From RYN-230 sp963770545 (GTDB taxonomy: Bacteria; Actinomycetota; Actinomycetes; Streptosporangiales; Streptosporangiaceae), in the NCBI GenBank assembly GCA_963770545.1, contig CAVYQF010000034.1, positions 186,001 through 250,000 of the forward strand: a stretch of 64,000 nt of DNA. Reading direction: 5' to 3'. Below the pieces are notes generated by a model that searched no databases, was not told where the DNA came from, and saw only the letters and a program-made list of their open reading frames with translations. Shown here piece by piece: positions 23,317 through 31,667 of this stretch (positions within the stretch are counted from its first letter, which is position 1; every line of letters starts with the position of its first letter). The translations under genes and the position numbers were made by a program.

Positions 23317-24153
23317 GTGACCGCAGTTCCTGAGATCTTGCTCAACAACGGAAGGTCGATCCCCCAGTTCGGCTTCGGGGTGTTCCAGATCAAGCCCGCG
23401 GACACCGTGGAGGCGGTGAGCACCGCCCTGAAGACCGGTTACCGGCACATCGACACCGCCGAGATGTACGGCAACGAGAAAGAGGTCGGCGAGGCCATCG
23501 CCAAGTCCGGCCTCGACCGCGCCGACGTGTTCGTCACCAGCAAGTTGTCCAACGACGCGCACCTGCCCGATGACGCGCGGGCGGCGTTCGACCTTTCGCT
23601 GGAGGAGCTGGGCTTCGACTACCTGGACCTGTTCCTCATCCACTGGCCACTGCCCACCCGGTACGACGGCGACTTCGTGTCCACCTGGAAGACGCTGGAG
23701 GAGTTCTACCGGGACGGGCGCGCGCGGTCGATCGGGGTGTCCAACTTCCAGCCGCACCACATCCGGCGGCTACTCGCAGAAGCCGAGGTGCCCCCGGCCG
23801 TCGACCAGATCGAGGTGCACCCGTACCTGACCCAGGACGACGTGCGCGGATTCTGCGCCGAGCACCAGATCGCCATCGAGGGCTGGTCGCCGCTCGGCCA
23901 GGGCCGGGAACTCGACGACCCCACGATCAGGAACATCGCGGAGCGGGTCGGCAAGACGCCAGCCCAGGTGGTGTTGCGCTGGCACATCGAGCGTGGCGAC
24001 ATCGTCTTCCCCAAGTCAGTCACCCCCGCCCGGATCAGGGAGAACTTCGCCATCTTCGACTTCGAGCTGTCCGGCGAGGACGTCGAGGCGATTACCGCGC
24101 TGGACAAGAACGAACGGTCCGGCCCGGACCCGGACACGTTCACCGGGGCGTGA
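23317..24153 (+). CDS. Aldo/keto reductase, 2,5-diketogluconate reductase type
   Basis: The 278-residue NADPH-dependent reductase has the catalytic tetrad visible: Asp and Tyr in GYRHIDTAEMYGNE (about residues 44-57), Lys in VTSKLSN and His in LIHWPLP. IGVSNFQPHH and the C-terminal FPKSVTPARIREN are NADP-binding marks. The GTG start has GGAGGAGAG about ten bases upstream. It is divergent from the PHP gene; a direct repeat GATCGGCCCACC lies between them. The physiological substrate is unknown. Confidence 0.9.
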   Translation: MTAVPEILLNNGRSIPQFGFGVFQIKPADTVEAVSTALKTGYRHIDTAEMYGNEKEVGEAIAKSGLDRADVFVTSKLSNDAHLPDDARAAFDLSLEELGFDYLDLFLIHWPLPTRYDGDFVSTWKTLEEFYRDGRARSIGVSNFQPHHIRRLLAEAEVPPAVDQIEVHPYLTQDDVRGFCAEHQIAIEGWSPLGQGRELDDPTIRNIAERVGKTPAQVVLRWHIERGDIVFPKSVTPARIRENFAIFDFELSGEDVEAITALDKNERSGPDPDTFTGA

Positions 24154-24196
24154 GCCTGGGCGCCAGGCCTGAGCGCGTCGGCCTGCGGCGGCAAGG

Positions 24197-24652
24197 CTAG
24201 GGGCGGCGGACGCTCCACTCGAAGGTGCCCCGGCACACGAGCGCGTGCGCCTCGTCGGTGATATCGGCCACGGTGCTGATCCGGGCGCGCTTCTGGTGCC
24301 CGGACAGCACCGACCGCAGCGCCTGCCGCGCGGTATCGGTCAGGCAGCACGAGGCCACCAGCCGGCCGCGGGCGGGCGCTCGGAACTCCAGCGTCGCGGT
24401 CGCGCCCAGCGGAAGCACGCCGCGGAACTCGTCCCCGGCCTCGCAGGCGGCGATGATGGCGGCTAGGCCGGCCGCGTCGGCCAGCGCGATCAGCCCGCTG
24501 GAATGCAGCGAGTCGATGACGTTGGTGAGCCCCGGCGGGGTGAGCAGCGCGACTTCCGCGGCGCCGTCCGCCGCGCGCAGCACCTCCAGGCCGGCCGTGC
24601 GATGTGCCGGTATCGGTTCCAGCAGGGAGCGGGCCAGCGCGGTGACGTCCAT
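24197..24652 (-). CDS. DUF4442-type hotdog thioesterase-like protein
   Basis: The 151-residue protein fits the DUF4442/YiiD hotdog group. NVIDSLHSSGLIALADAAG (about residues 44-62) replaces the HGG loop of PaaI enzymes, and LEFRAPARGRL and a late TVADITDEAHALVCRGTFEW follow the usual strand order. A thioesterase or acyl-binding role is inferred from the fold only. It is monocistronic, convergent with the aldo/keto reductase gene. Confidence 0.75.
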   Translation of the reverse strand: MDVTALARSLLEPIPAHRTAGLEVLRAADGAAEVALLTPPGLTNVIDSLHSSGLIALADAAGLAAIIAACEAGDEFRGVLPLGATATLEFRAPARGRLVASCCLTDTARQALRSVLSGHQKRARISTVADITDEAHALVCRGTFEWSVRRP

Positions 24653-24731
24653 GAATCGCCGAGTGTGGCAGGCGCGGCTGACGGGAGCATGACCACCCGG
24701 AGAACAGCCGGGGTGGTACCGCGGTCCCGGC

Positions 24732-24836
24732 GTTGCGGCAGCGGCTGGCTGTGGTGCGGGAGCGGCCGGCTGTGTTGCGGGAGCGCCCCGGCCGTGCGGG
24801 AGCGGCCCGGCCGCGCGGAAGCGGCCCGGCCGCGCG
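24732..24836. repeat. Degenerate GC-rich repeats before the GNAT gene
   Basis: Five imperfect units of about 19-22 bp built on TGCGGGAGCGGCCCGGCC lie immediately upstream of the GNAT start. They are not in a gene I can support and would form part of its promoter or leader. Confidence 0.6.
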
Positions 24837-24847
24837 AGACTCAGAGG

Positions 24848-25597
24848 ATGACGGACTGGCAGAGCGAGGTCGGTGCGTGGTGGGGGCAGCGGCTGGGCCT
24901 GCCCCCGGCCGCCTTACGCTCGGGTGGGGTCTACGTGGTTCCCGGCTCGGATCACGTCGGCGTGATGGCGGTGACAGGAGCCACCCGGCCGCTCGGGTAC
25001 GGACCCGCCCGCGCTCTCTCGGCTCTGCGGCGGATCATCCCCGGTTCTCCCGGTCCGCCGCAGGCGGAGGACGACCTCCGGCCAGCCGGACCGCTGGCGG
25101 CCGTGGGTGCCCGGGTGAGCACCGTGCTGGGCGCCCGGGCCGGCGCGGTCATCGGGCCCGCCTGGTACGGCTATGTCACCGCGGCCAGCCTCATCTCCCA
25201 GCTCAACCCCGCGGTACGCGCGCTGTCGCCTGCCGACCTACCGCTGCTCGCCCGGCTGCACGAGCAGACGCCCCCCTCCGAACGGGACGAGAGCGGCACG
25301 ACCGGCCTGCCCGCGTTCGGTTACTTCGACCAGGGTGCCCTGCTGGCCGTCGCGTGCCTGGGGGTGTGGCACGAGATGCCCACTCTGGGTGTGCTCACGC
25401 ATCCCCGGTACCGGGGGCGGGGACTGGCCCGGGCGGTGGTCGCCCCGGCAGCCGAGGCGGGCCTGGGCCGCCGGGCCGTCGTCCAGTACCGCGCCTGGCG
25501 GGCCAACGCCGCCTCGATCGCGGTAGCCCGGCGGACCGGGTTCGCGCGCTACTGCGACGCTGTGGTCATCGACTTCGACGAGCAGGCGGCCCGCTGA
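24848..25597 (+). CDS. GNAT-family N-acetyltransferase
   Basis: The 249-residue protein has a C-terminal GNAT domain. VLTHPRYRGRGLARAVV (about residues 180-196) contains the acetyl-CoA pyrophosphate-binding R/Q-x-x-G-x-G/A loop, and NAASIAVARRTGF is the following helix. The first 130 residues are less conserved and probably form a second, degenerate GNAT-like or substrate domain. It would transfer an acetyl group to an unknown amine. The repeat block just upstream leaves little room for a normal leader. Confidence 0.8.
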   Translation: MTDWQSEVGAWWGQRLGLPPAALRSGGVYVVPGSDHVGVMAVTGATRPLGYGPARALSALRRIIPGSPGPPQAEDDLRPAGPLAAVGARVSTVLGARAGAVIGPAWYGYVTAASLISQLNPAVRALSPADLPLLARLHEQTPPSERDESGTTGLPAFGYFDQGALLAVACLGVWHEMPTLGVLTHPRYRGRGLARAVVAPAAEAGLGRRAVVQYRAWRANAASIAVARRTGFARYCDAVVIDFDEQAAR

Positions 25598-25697
25598 CGG
25601 GCCGCCATGGCCGGAGGCTCCCGCTGCCGGGACTGGCTCGCTGGAACTGGCCCGCTGGGACTGGCCCGCTGGGACTGTCCTGCCGGAAGCTGCCCGG

Positions 25698-25997
25698 TCA
25701 GGCGTCCGGGCTTAGCTCGGGCTGGTCCAGCAGGCGTAGCCCATTCCCGTCTGGCTGCCTGCGAGCCACCTGCACCCGGACCCCGGTCCCGTCTGGCTGC
25801 CTGCGAGCCACCTGCACCCAGACCGCGGTCCCGTCCCGCGCCACGGTGGAGGTGAGCGCGATGTCCCCGCTGATCAGTGTGGGCAGCGGCGATTCCGGCT
25901 CGAAGCGTGGCGCGCTGGCCAGAACCTGAGCGGTCAGCGGGGTAGGAGCGCTCAGCGCCCGATGGCCGGGCGTGGCCGTGGCTGGCGGGTCAGCCAT
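25698..25997 (-). pseudogene. SnoaL/DUF4440-like C-terminal remnant
   Basis: The minus strand reads PLPTLISGDIALTSTVARDG, then VQVARRQPDG twice and LRLLDQPELS. GDIALTST...VEVARRQPDGTW...DQP is the C-terminal end of SnoaL-like (NTF2-fold, DUF4440) proteins. The N-terminal half is missing: upstream the frame is Ala/Pro-rich and runs into the DUF1707 gene. A 42-bp segment is duplicated in tandem inside it. The conserved Trp before the last strand is replaced by Gly. I regard it as a decayed gene, though a short protein from the ATG at 25997 is possible. Confidence 0.55.
25749..25832. repeat. 42-bp tandem duplication
   Basis: Two head-to-tail 42-bp copies start GTCTGGCTGCCTGCGAGCC and differ at only two positions. 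They duplicate 14 codons of the SnoaL-like remnant in frame. Upstream (25625-25680) there are also imperfect 15-bp repeats of ACTGGCCCGCTGGGA. Confidence 0.9.
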
Positions 25998-26629
25998 TGC
26001 CAGAATGTCCGGCGCGGCGGGCGGGGCGGACGAGGGGGCTGCCGGGGCCGCGCGCTGATTACCCCGCTGCCGACCTTGCCTGACATCTCGATCCGCAGCA
26101 GGGACGCGTCCTGGCCCCAGGGCGCCTTGACCTCCAGCGCGCCGCTGCGGACCGTTACCTCGTCCATGTCCACGACGATGCCGGGCTTGGTGACCAAGGT
26201 GAAGGCCCCGGAACCCACCTCGGCGTCGATGAGCAGCAACGGCTCCGTGATGACCGCCTCGGTGAAGTCCAGCGTCACCACCCCGCTCTTGACCCGGACC
26301 TCCATCCGGCGCGGGACCAGCCACCGGCCCGTGCGCTCCACGGCGGAGGAGTGGCAGTCGATGCGGACCACGTCCTTGGGGGCTGGCGCGCCCAGCACGG
26401 TCCCGGCGGCGGACGGCAGGTCCCTGGTCACCCTGGCGAGTTCGGCGTAGGTGCGCGCGGTCAGCGCGATCTCGAGCCGCTCGTCGAGTTCTTCCGCGCT
26501 CAGACGGCCGTCGCCCGCGGCCACCCGCAGCAGCTCGGCCACCCGATCCCGGTCCTCATAGGAGACGCGCAGCTCCTCGCGGGGGACGGGGCTCGCGCTG
26601 TCCCCGGCTGGGGGCAATTCGGCCGTCAT
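25952..26629 (-). CDS. DUF1707 (SHOCT-like) domain protein
   Basis: The 225-residue protein has an N-terminal DUF1707 domain: RVSYEDRDRVAELLRVAAGD and GRLSAEELDERLEIALTARTY (about residues 22-62). After it comes a beta-rich domain of about 120 residues (repeated valine-rich strands such as MEVRVKSGVVTLDF), like the cell-wall-active antibiotics response (LiaF-type) C-terminal domain, then a Pro/Arg tail. Such proteins are linked to envelope stress but their function is not established. ATG at 26629 was chosen; GTG two codons earlier is possible. Confidence 0.82.
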   Translation of the reverse strand: MTAELPPAGDSASPVPREELRVSYEDRDRVAELLRVAAGDGRLSAEELDERLEIALTARTYAELARVTRDLPSAAGTVLGAPAPKDVVRIDCHSSAVERTGRWLVPRRMEVRVKSGVVTLDFTEAVITEPLLLIDAEVGSGAFTLVTKPGIVVDMDEVTVRSGALEVKAPWGQDASLLRIEMSGKVGSGVISARPRQPPRPPRPPRRTFWQWLTRQPRPRPAIGR

Positions 26630-26638
26630 GAGCACACT

Positions 26639-27169
26639 CTATGGCTCGGGCCGCGCGTCGGGGGAGTCGGCGCGAGGGGAAGGCGATCCTGCCTGCCGGG
26701 CCCTGGCCTGCGGGGTCCCGGCTGGTGAAGCCCCGGTCAGCGGAGTCCCGGCTGGCGGGGTTCCGGCTGGTGGTGCGCCGGCCGCGGGCGCCCCGACCGG
26801 CGGGGCCCAGCGGGGGCGCGGGATCAGGCAGAACGGATGCCCGGCTGGGTCGGCGTAGACGGGTGAGCGGCTGTCCCCTCCGGGCAGCCGCCGGGCGCCC
26901 AGGGCCAGCACCCGAGGCTCAGCAGCCTGGACGTCATCGACCATGACGTCGAAGTGCATCTGCTGGGGCCGGGCCGGATCCGGCCACCGGGGCGGCTGGA
27001 AGTCCGGTGCGAGCTGGAAGCCGATCCCGGAGGTGGTGTCGCTGGCCGAGACGACCGCGAAGTCATCCTCTTGCCAGGTAACCGGCAGCCCGAGCAGTTC
27101 GGAGTAGAACGCGGCCAGGGCGGCCGGGTCAGGGCAGTCCACGATGACGTGGTGCAGGCGTCCGATCAC
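26639..27169 (-). CDS. VOC-family (glyoxalase-like) protein
   Basis: The 176-residue protein begins IGRLHHVIVDCPDPAALAAF, the first beta-alpha-beta module of the vicinal oxygen chelate fold. The second module has MHFDVMVDDVQAAE and ends SRSPVYADPAGHPFCLI (about residues 97-113), where a metal-binding Glu is replaced as in many non-enzymatic members. After residue 115 comes a tail of Ala/Gly/Pro/Thr repeats (AGTPPAGTP) coded by 15-bp units. It lies just upstream of the DUF1707 gene on the same strand, probably co-transcribed. Confidence 0.8.
   Translation of the reverse strand: MIGRLHHVIVDCPDPAALAAFYSELLGLPVTWQEDDFAVVSASDTTSGIGFQLAPDFQPPRWPDPARPQQMHFDVMVDDVQAAEPRVLALGARRLPGGDSRSPVYADPAGHPFCLIPRPRWAPPVGAPAAGAPPAGTPPAGTPLTGASPAGTPQARARQAGSPSPRADSPDARPEP
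26709..26800. repeat. 15-bp repeats in the VOC gene tail
   Basis: Imperfect units of GGCGGGGTTCCGGCT encode Ala-Gly-Thr-Pro-type repeats at the C-terminus of the VOC protein, beyond the conserved fold. Confidence 0.7.
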
Positions 27170-27357
27170 CGTTCCATGCTGCCACCGGGAGGCCACCACG
27201 CTGCCACCGTGAGGCCACCACGCGGTCCCGAGGTGGGGGTAGCCACCGTGAGCCGGTCGCCCCCGCACCCTTGCCGCCGGGCCCCAGCAGGTCTTCTACT
27301 CGTGTGCATGTATGCCGGGGGGTTCATCGCGGCGTGGGCCGGCTGGGGGAGCCGGAG

Positions 27358-29781
27358 ATGCTGATCACGCTGACCTGGCTGCGCCTGGACGGGCTCAGGC
27401 GCTGGCGGTCGCTGGCGGTCCTGGCCCTGCTCATCGCCCTGGCCACCGCGACCATCCTGACGTCCATCGCGGGTGCACGCCGCGGCCAGACCGCGTTCGA
27501 CCGGCTGTGGGCCCGCACGCTGCCCGCTACCGCGACCGTGCTGCCTAACCAGCCCGAGTTCGACTGGGCCAAGGTCGCGGCGCTGCCCGAAGTCGCCGCG
27601 CTGACCAGGTTCCCGGTCGTGTTCGGGTACGAGGCCCGGGGCTTCCCGGGGGCCAGCACCGGGTTCCCGCTGGCCGACGACCAGATGAGCCGCACCATCG
27701 AGCGCCCCGTCATGATCGCCGGACGGCCGTTCAACCCGCGCCGCGTCAACGAGGTCATCGTCACGCCCAAGTTCGCCGCGTCCTCCGGCAAGCACGTGGG
27801 CGACACGCTGATCCTGGAGCTGGCCAGCGTGCAGCAGGCCAACCAGGAATACGACGGATCCACCGGGCCGCCGCTCGGCCCGAAGATCCGGGCCCGGATC
27901 GTGGGCGTGGGGCGTACTCCCTGGGGCCTCGACGCCGACACGCCCGGCTCACCCGGCGGCATCCTCTCCACGCCTGCCCTGTTCAGCCGGTACCGCGCCA
28001 ACATGATGGGCACGAACGGGCAGGCCTACATCAACGCGCTGGTCCGGCTCAAAGGCGGCCAGGCCGCGATTCCGGCCTTCCGCGCCGACCTGGGCCGAGT
28101 GACGGGGCGGTCCGACATCGACGTCTGGGACAACCTGCAGCAAATCGGCGATCCCATGCACAAGGTGTCCGCGTACGAGGCCGCCTGCCTGCTGGCCTTC
28201 GGGCTCGCCGCGCTGGCCGCCGCGCTGTTCCTGATCGGCCAGTCCGTCGCCCGGTACACCTCCGCCACGGTGGCGGATCTCCAGGTGCTCCAGGCGCTGG
28301 GCATGACCCGGAGGCAGGTGATCGCCGCCGCGTCCGCCGGGCCCGCCCTGGCCGGGGTGGCCGGCAGCACGCTGGGCGTCGCGGGCGCCATCGTCGCGTC
28401 GCGGTGGATGCCGATCGGCCTGGCTTCCATCGCCGAGCCGCACCCCGGCATCGACGCGGACTGGCTCGTCCTGATCCCCGGATGGATCCTGGTGCCGCTG
28501 CTGGTGCTGGCTGGCTCAGCGGCCGCGGCGGCGATGGCGCTGACCGCGGGGCGGCGGCAGGCGACGCAGCGCCGGTCCGCGATCGCGGCGGCCCTGGCCG
28601 CGGTGAACTTCCCCGTCCCGCTGGTGGTGGGGGCCAGGTTCGCGCTCGAACCCGGCCGCGGGCGGTCCTCGGTGCCGGTCCGGTCCGCCCTGGTGGGCGC
28701 GATCGTCGGCGTGCTGGGGGTGTTGGCCGCCTTCACCTTCTCGGCCGGTGTCTCCGATGCGGCCAGCCATCCGGCCCGGTTCGGGCAGACCTGGCAATTG
28801 ACCACGTTCCTCGGCTACAACGGGCATGATTTCGGGCCGGCCAGCCGCGTGCTGCGCGCCGTGGCCGCCGACCGGGACGTGACCGGGGTTGACCACGCCC
28901 GCATCGGCGGCGCGCAGGCCGGTCAGGTCTCCATCGAGAGCTTCACCTACGCCCCGGTGGGTGGCAAGCGTCCGGCGGTGGTGCTCACGGCCGGGCGAAT
29001 GCCCGCCCGCCCGGACGAGATCGTGCTGGCCCCGACGACCGCCCAGGAACTGCACGCCAGGACGGGCTCGGTGGTCCGGCTCGCCGGCGGTGGCACCGAC
29101 CCGCACTCGGTGCGGGTCACCGGCATCGGCTTCGTTCCCGCGGGGCCGCACAACGGGTACGCGGACGGAGCCTGGCTCACTCCCGGCGGGTACGACCGGA
29201 TCTTCCATGGCGCGCATTACGCGTTCAAGTTCGACGCCGCGACCGTGTCGCTGCGGCCGGGCGCGGACGTGCGGGCGGTCGCCCGCCGCCTGGACGCCGC
29301 CGCGGCCGCGATCCCCGGAGGTAAGGCCTTCACGTTCACGCCGCCCGATCCGCTGCCTGATGTCCAGAAGATCAAGGACCTGGAACTGCTGCCGCTCGCG
29401 CTGAGCGCCTTCCTGGCCCTGCTGGCCGTCAGCGCGGTCGGTCACGCCCTGGCCACCGCGGTCCGCCGTCGTCGCCACGACCTGGCCGTGCTCCGGGCAC
29501 TCGGGATAACCCGGCGGCAGGCGCGGCTGGTGGTCACGACCCAGGCCACCTTGCTGGCCGTGATCGGCCTGGTGTTCGGCGTGCCGCTCGGCATCGCGCT
29601 CGGCCGGGCCGTCTGGCGCGCGGTGGCCGGCTTCACTCCGCTGGCCTACCACTCGCCACTCGCCCTGCTGGCCCTGCTCCTGGTCGGCCCCGTCGCCCTG
29701 CTGGCCGCGAACGCGCTGGCCGCCTGGCCCCAGCACCGCGCCGCGCGGGTGCACGTCGGGCGCGTACTGCGCAACGAATGA
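27358..29781 (+). CDS. FtsX-like ABC transporter permease without adjacent ATPase
   Basis: The 807-residue membrane protein has an N-terminal membrane segment (about residues 16-36) and a large extracytoplasmic domain. A three-helix FtsX block (about 290-430) carries VLQALGMTRRQVI. A second membrane segment and extracytoplasmic domain follow, then a C-terminal FtsX block (about 700-805) with VLRALGITRRQARLV. This is the MacB/LolC-like MFS-unrelated exporter or mechanotransmission fold. ATG at 27358 has GGGGGAG and GGAG upstream. No ABC ATPase gene lies next to it, which is unusual since these permeases normally travel with one. Confidence 0.85.
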   Translation: MLITLTWLRLDGLRRWRSLAVLALLIALATATILTSIAGARRGQTAFDRLWARTLPATATVLPNQPEFDWAKVAALPEVAALTRFPVVFGYEARGFPGASTGFPLADDQMSRTIERPVMIAGRPFNPRRVNEVIVTPKFAASSGKHVGDTLILELASVQQANQEYDGSTGPPLGPKIRARIVGVGRTPWGLDADTPGSPGGILSTPALFSRYRANMMGTNGQAYINALVRLKGGQAAIPAFRADLGRVTGRSDIDVWDNLQQIGDPMHKVSAYEAACLLAFGLAALAAALFLIGQSVARYTSATVADLQVLQALGMTRRQVIAAASAGPALAGVAGSTLGVAGAIVASRWMPIGLASIAEPHPGIDADWLVLIPGWILVPLLVLAGSAAAAAMALTAGRRQATQRRSAIAAALAAVNFPVPLVVGARFALEPGRGRSSVPVRSALVGAIVGVLGVLAAFTFSAGVSDAASHPARFGQTWQLTTFLGYNGHDFGPASRVLRAVAADRDVTGVDHARIGGAQAGQVSIESFTYAPVGGKRPAVVLTAGRMPARPDEIVLAPTTAQELHARTGSVVRLAGGGTDPHSVRVTGIGFVPAGPHNGYADGAWLTPGGYDRIFHGAHYAFKFDAATVSLRPGADVRAVARRLDAAAAAIPGGKAFTFTPPDPLPDVQKIKDLELLPLALSAFLALLAVSAVGHALATAVRRRRHDLAVLRALGITRRQARLVVTTQATLLAVIGLVFGVPLGIALGRAVWRAVAGFTPLAYHSPLALLALLLVGPVALLAANALAAWPQHRAARVHVGRVLRNE

Positions 29782-29844
29782 TCCCAGGACGGCTAGCCTG
29801 CCCTAGAACGCCGGATCGATTACGCAGAGTGCTGCGTGTCATGA

Positions 29845-29860
29845 TCGAAACTACGTTCGA
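29845..29860. promoter_or_regulatory. SOS box (LexA operator) upstream of lexA
   Basis: TCGAAACTACGTTCGA fits the actinobacterial/Gram-positive LexA operator TCGAAC-N4-GTTCGA with one mismatch. It lies 61 bp before the lexA ATG, in the position expected for autoregulation. Confidence 0.85.
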
Positions 29861-29921
29861 CAAACCACCGCCAGGACTGCTAGCGTCGCAGCGACGCATA
29901 CCGCCGGGGCGGAGGTCGGAG

Positions 29922-30752
29922 ATGAGCAACACACGAGGTGATGCGCCAGTTCCCGGACCTGGGGAGCTGGATCCCGAGCACGCCCTCACCTCGCGGCAGC
30001 GCGACGTGATCCACGCCATCGTGGGATTCCGGCAGGAACACCAGTACGGGCCGAGTGTCCGGGACATCGCCGAAGCGATCGGGCTGGGCCCGTCGGGCGT
30101 GCATCACCACCTCAAGGTGCTCCGGCAGAAGGGCTGGCTGAGCGGCGGCACCGGTCAGGCGCGGACCTCGGTGGTCCTGGCCCCGGGCCATCCCGTGATC
30201 GAGGTCATCGAACCCCGTCAGGCCAAGGGTGCAATCCGGGCGGCCCAATCCCGGGCCGCCAGGTCCCGGGCGGCCCGGTCCCGGGAGGCCGGGACGGCCC
30301 GCGACCCCGGCGGGACTGCCGGCCCGGCTGGTCCTTCCGAAACGCCGCGCACGGTCGGAACAGTGGGCACGCAAAACGCGGCCTATGTGCCGCTGGTCGG
30401 CGAGATCGCGGCGGGCTACCCCAAGGACGCCAAGCAGTCGGTCGAGGATGTCTTCCCGCTGCCCAAGCAGTTGGTGGGCGAGGGCGACCTGTTCCTGCTC
30501 AAGGTGGTCGGCGATTCCATGATCGGTGCGGCCATCGCCGATGGCGACTGGGTGGTCGTCCGCGAGCAGCAAGTGGCCGAGAACGGTGAGATCGTCGCGG
30601 CCATGATCGAGGGAGAGGCCACAGTCAAGAGCTACCGGATGTCCGACGGGCACGTCTGGCTGATCCCGCACAATCCGGCGTTTGCGCCTATTGAGGGGGA
30701 CGGCGCTACCATCCTGGGCAAGGTGGTCAGCGTCCTGCGCCGGGTCCGGTGA
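29922..30752 (+). CDS. lexA: LexA repressor
   Basis: The 276-residue protein is the SOS repressor and self-cleaving S24 protease. The N-terminal winged helix lies at about residues 21-72 (LTSRQRDVIHAIV, SVRDIAEAIGLGPSGVHHHL). The cleavage bond is Ala164-Gly165 in GEIAAGYP. The catalytic Ser199 is in VVGDSMIGAAIADGD and Lys236 in GEATVKSYR. The linker between the domains is about 40 residues longer than usual and partly built from four 15-bp repeats. ATG at 29922 has GGAGG upstream, and an SOS box lies in the promoter. Two shorter in-frame starts further up would overlap that box and are not favoured. Confidence 0.94.
   Translation: MSNTRGDAPVPGPGELDPEHALTSRQRDVIHAIVGFRQEHQYGPSVRDIAEAIGLGPSGVHHHLKVLRQKGWLSGGTGQARTSVVLAPGHPVIEVIEPRQAKGAIRAAQSRAARSRAARSREAGTARDPGGTAGPAGPSETPRTVGTVGTQNAAYVPLVGEIAAGYPKDAKQSVEDVFPLPKQLVGEGDLFLLKVVGDSMIGAAIADGDWVVVREQQVAENGEIVAAMIEGEATVKSYRMSDGHVWLIPHNPAFAPIEGDGATILGKVVSVLRRVR
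30237..30296. repeat. Four 15-bp repeats in the LexA linker
   Basis: Four units of CGGGCGGCCCGGTCC type encode RAAQS, RAARS, RAARS and REAGT between the DNA-binding and protease domains of LexA. This adds 20 residues to the hinge. Confidence 0.85.
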
Positions 30753-30944
30753 CCACCAGCGGCCTGGACGATGGGTGGCCGGCTTGAGGTCATAGCTGGA
30801 GAGGGGCACAGTGGGGCGGGGGCCGTGGCCGGCGGTGCGCCGTCACAGGACGGGGCGGCGCTGCGACCGTCCCGGAGGGCACCCGATGACCATGAGCCTG
30901 GGCCTGGCCGCAACCCGGTCAGGCCACGAACGGGGGATCACGCG

Positions 30945-31550
30945 ATGACGGTCCAGCCGGGGTGGGACGCCGTGTACGTCGCGGACGAGCCGCCCCCGTG
31001 GGATATCGGCCGCCCGCAGCCGGTGTTCGAACGCCTCGTCGGGCAGGGCCTGCTCCGGGGCGTGCTCCTCGACTCGGGCTGCGGGACCGGGGAGAACACC
31101 ATGATGGCCGCGGCGCAGGGCACCGACGCGCTGGGGGTGGACGTCGCGCCGAACGCGATTGCCCAGGCCCGCCGGAAGGCCGCCGAGCGCGGCAGCGTGG
31201 CCCGGTTCGAGGTCGCGGACGTGCTCGACCTGGGCCAGCTGGGTCTGACCTTCGACACCGTGATGGACAGCGGCGTGTTCCACGTGTTCGACGACGGGGA
31301 CCGGGCCCGGTACGTGGCCAGCCTGGCCTCGGTAATGCGGCCGGGGGCGACCTGCTACCTGATGTGCTTCAGCGACCGGCAGCCAGGCGACGCGGGCCCA
31401 CGCCGGGTCAGCCAGGACGAGCTGATCGCGGCGTTCCGCGACGGCTGGACCATCGACAGCATCAGCGCCGAGACGTTTGCGATCAACTTCCAGGGCCGGT
31501 CGGAAGCCCAGGCCTGGCTGGCCACCATCCAGCGGGCCGACGGCAGCTAG
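30945..31550 (+). CDS. Class I SAM-dependent methyltransferase
   Basis: The 201-residue protein has motif I LLDSGCGTGENTM (about residues 41-53), the acidic end of strand 2 in ALGVDVAPNAI, and motif IV/post-I region FDTVMDSGVFHVFDDGDRARY. It resembles thiopurine methyltransferase-like and UbiE/Tellurite-resistance-type small methyltransferases; the substrate cannot be told. ATG at 30945 has GGGGGATC upstream. It stands alone downstream of lexA, with no sign that it is controlled by LexA. Confidence 0.85.
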   Translation: MTVQPGWDAVYVADEPPPWDIGRPQPVFERLVGQGLLRGVLLDSGCGTGENTMMAAAQGTDALGVDVAPNAIAQARRKAAERGSVARFEVADVLDLGQLGLTFDTVMDSGVFHVFDDGDRARYVASLASVMRPGATCYLMCFSDRQPGDAGPRRVSQDELIAAFRDGWTIDSISAETFAINFQGRSEAQAWLATIQRADGS

Positions 31551-31667
31551 CCCGCGCGCTCCGCTGATCCCGAGCGCGGCTTCCGGTCCGAATTTTCCGC
31601 AACGAAAACCGTCTGGTGCCGATCACGATTCCCCGGTTTTGTCGGTGGCGGGTGGGATGATTCGAAT

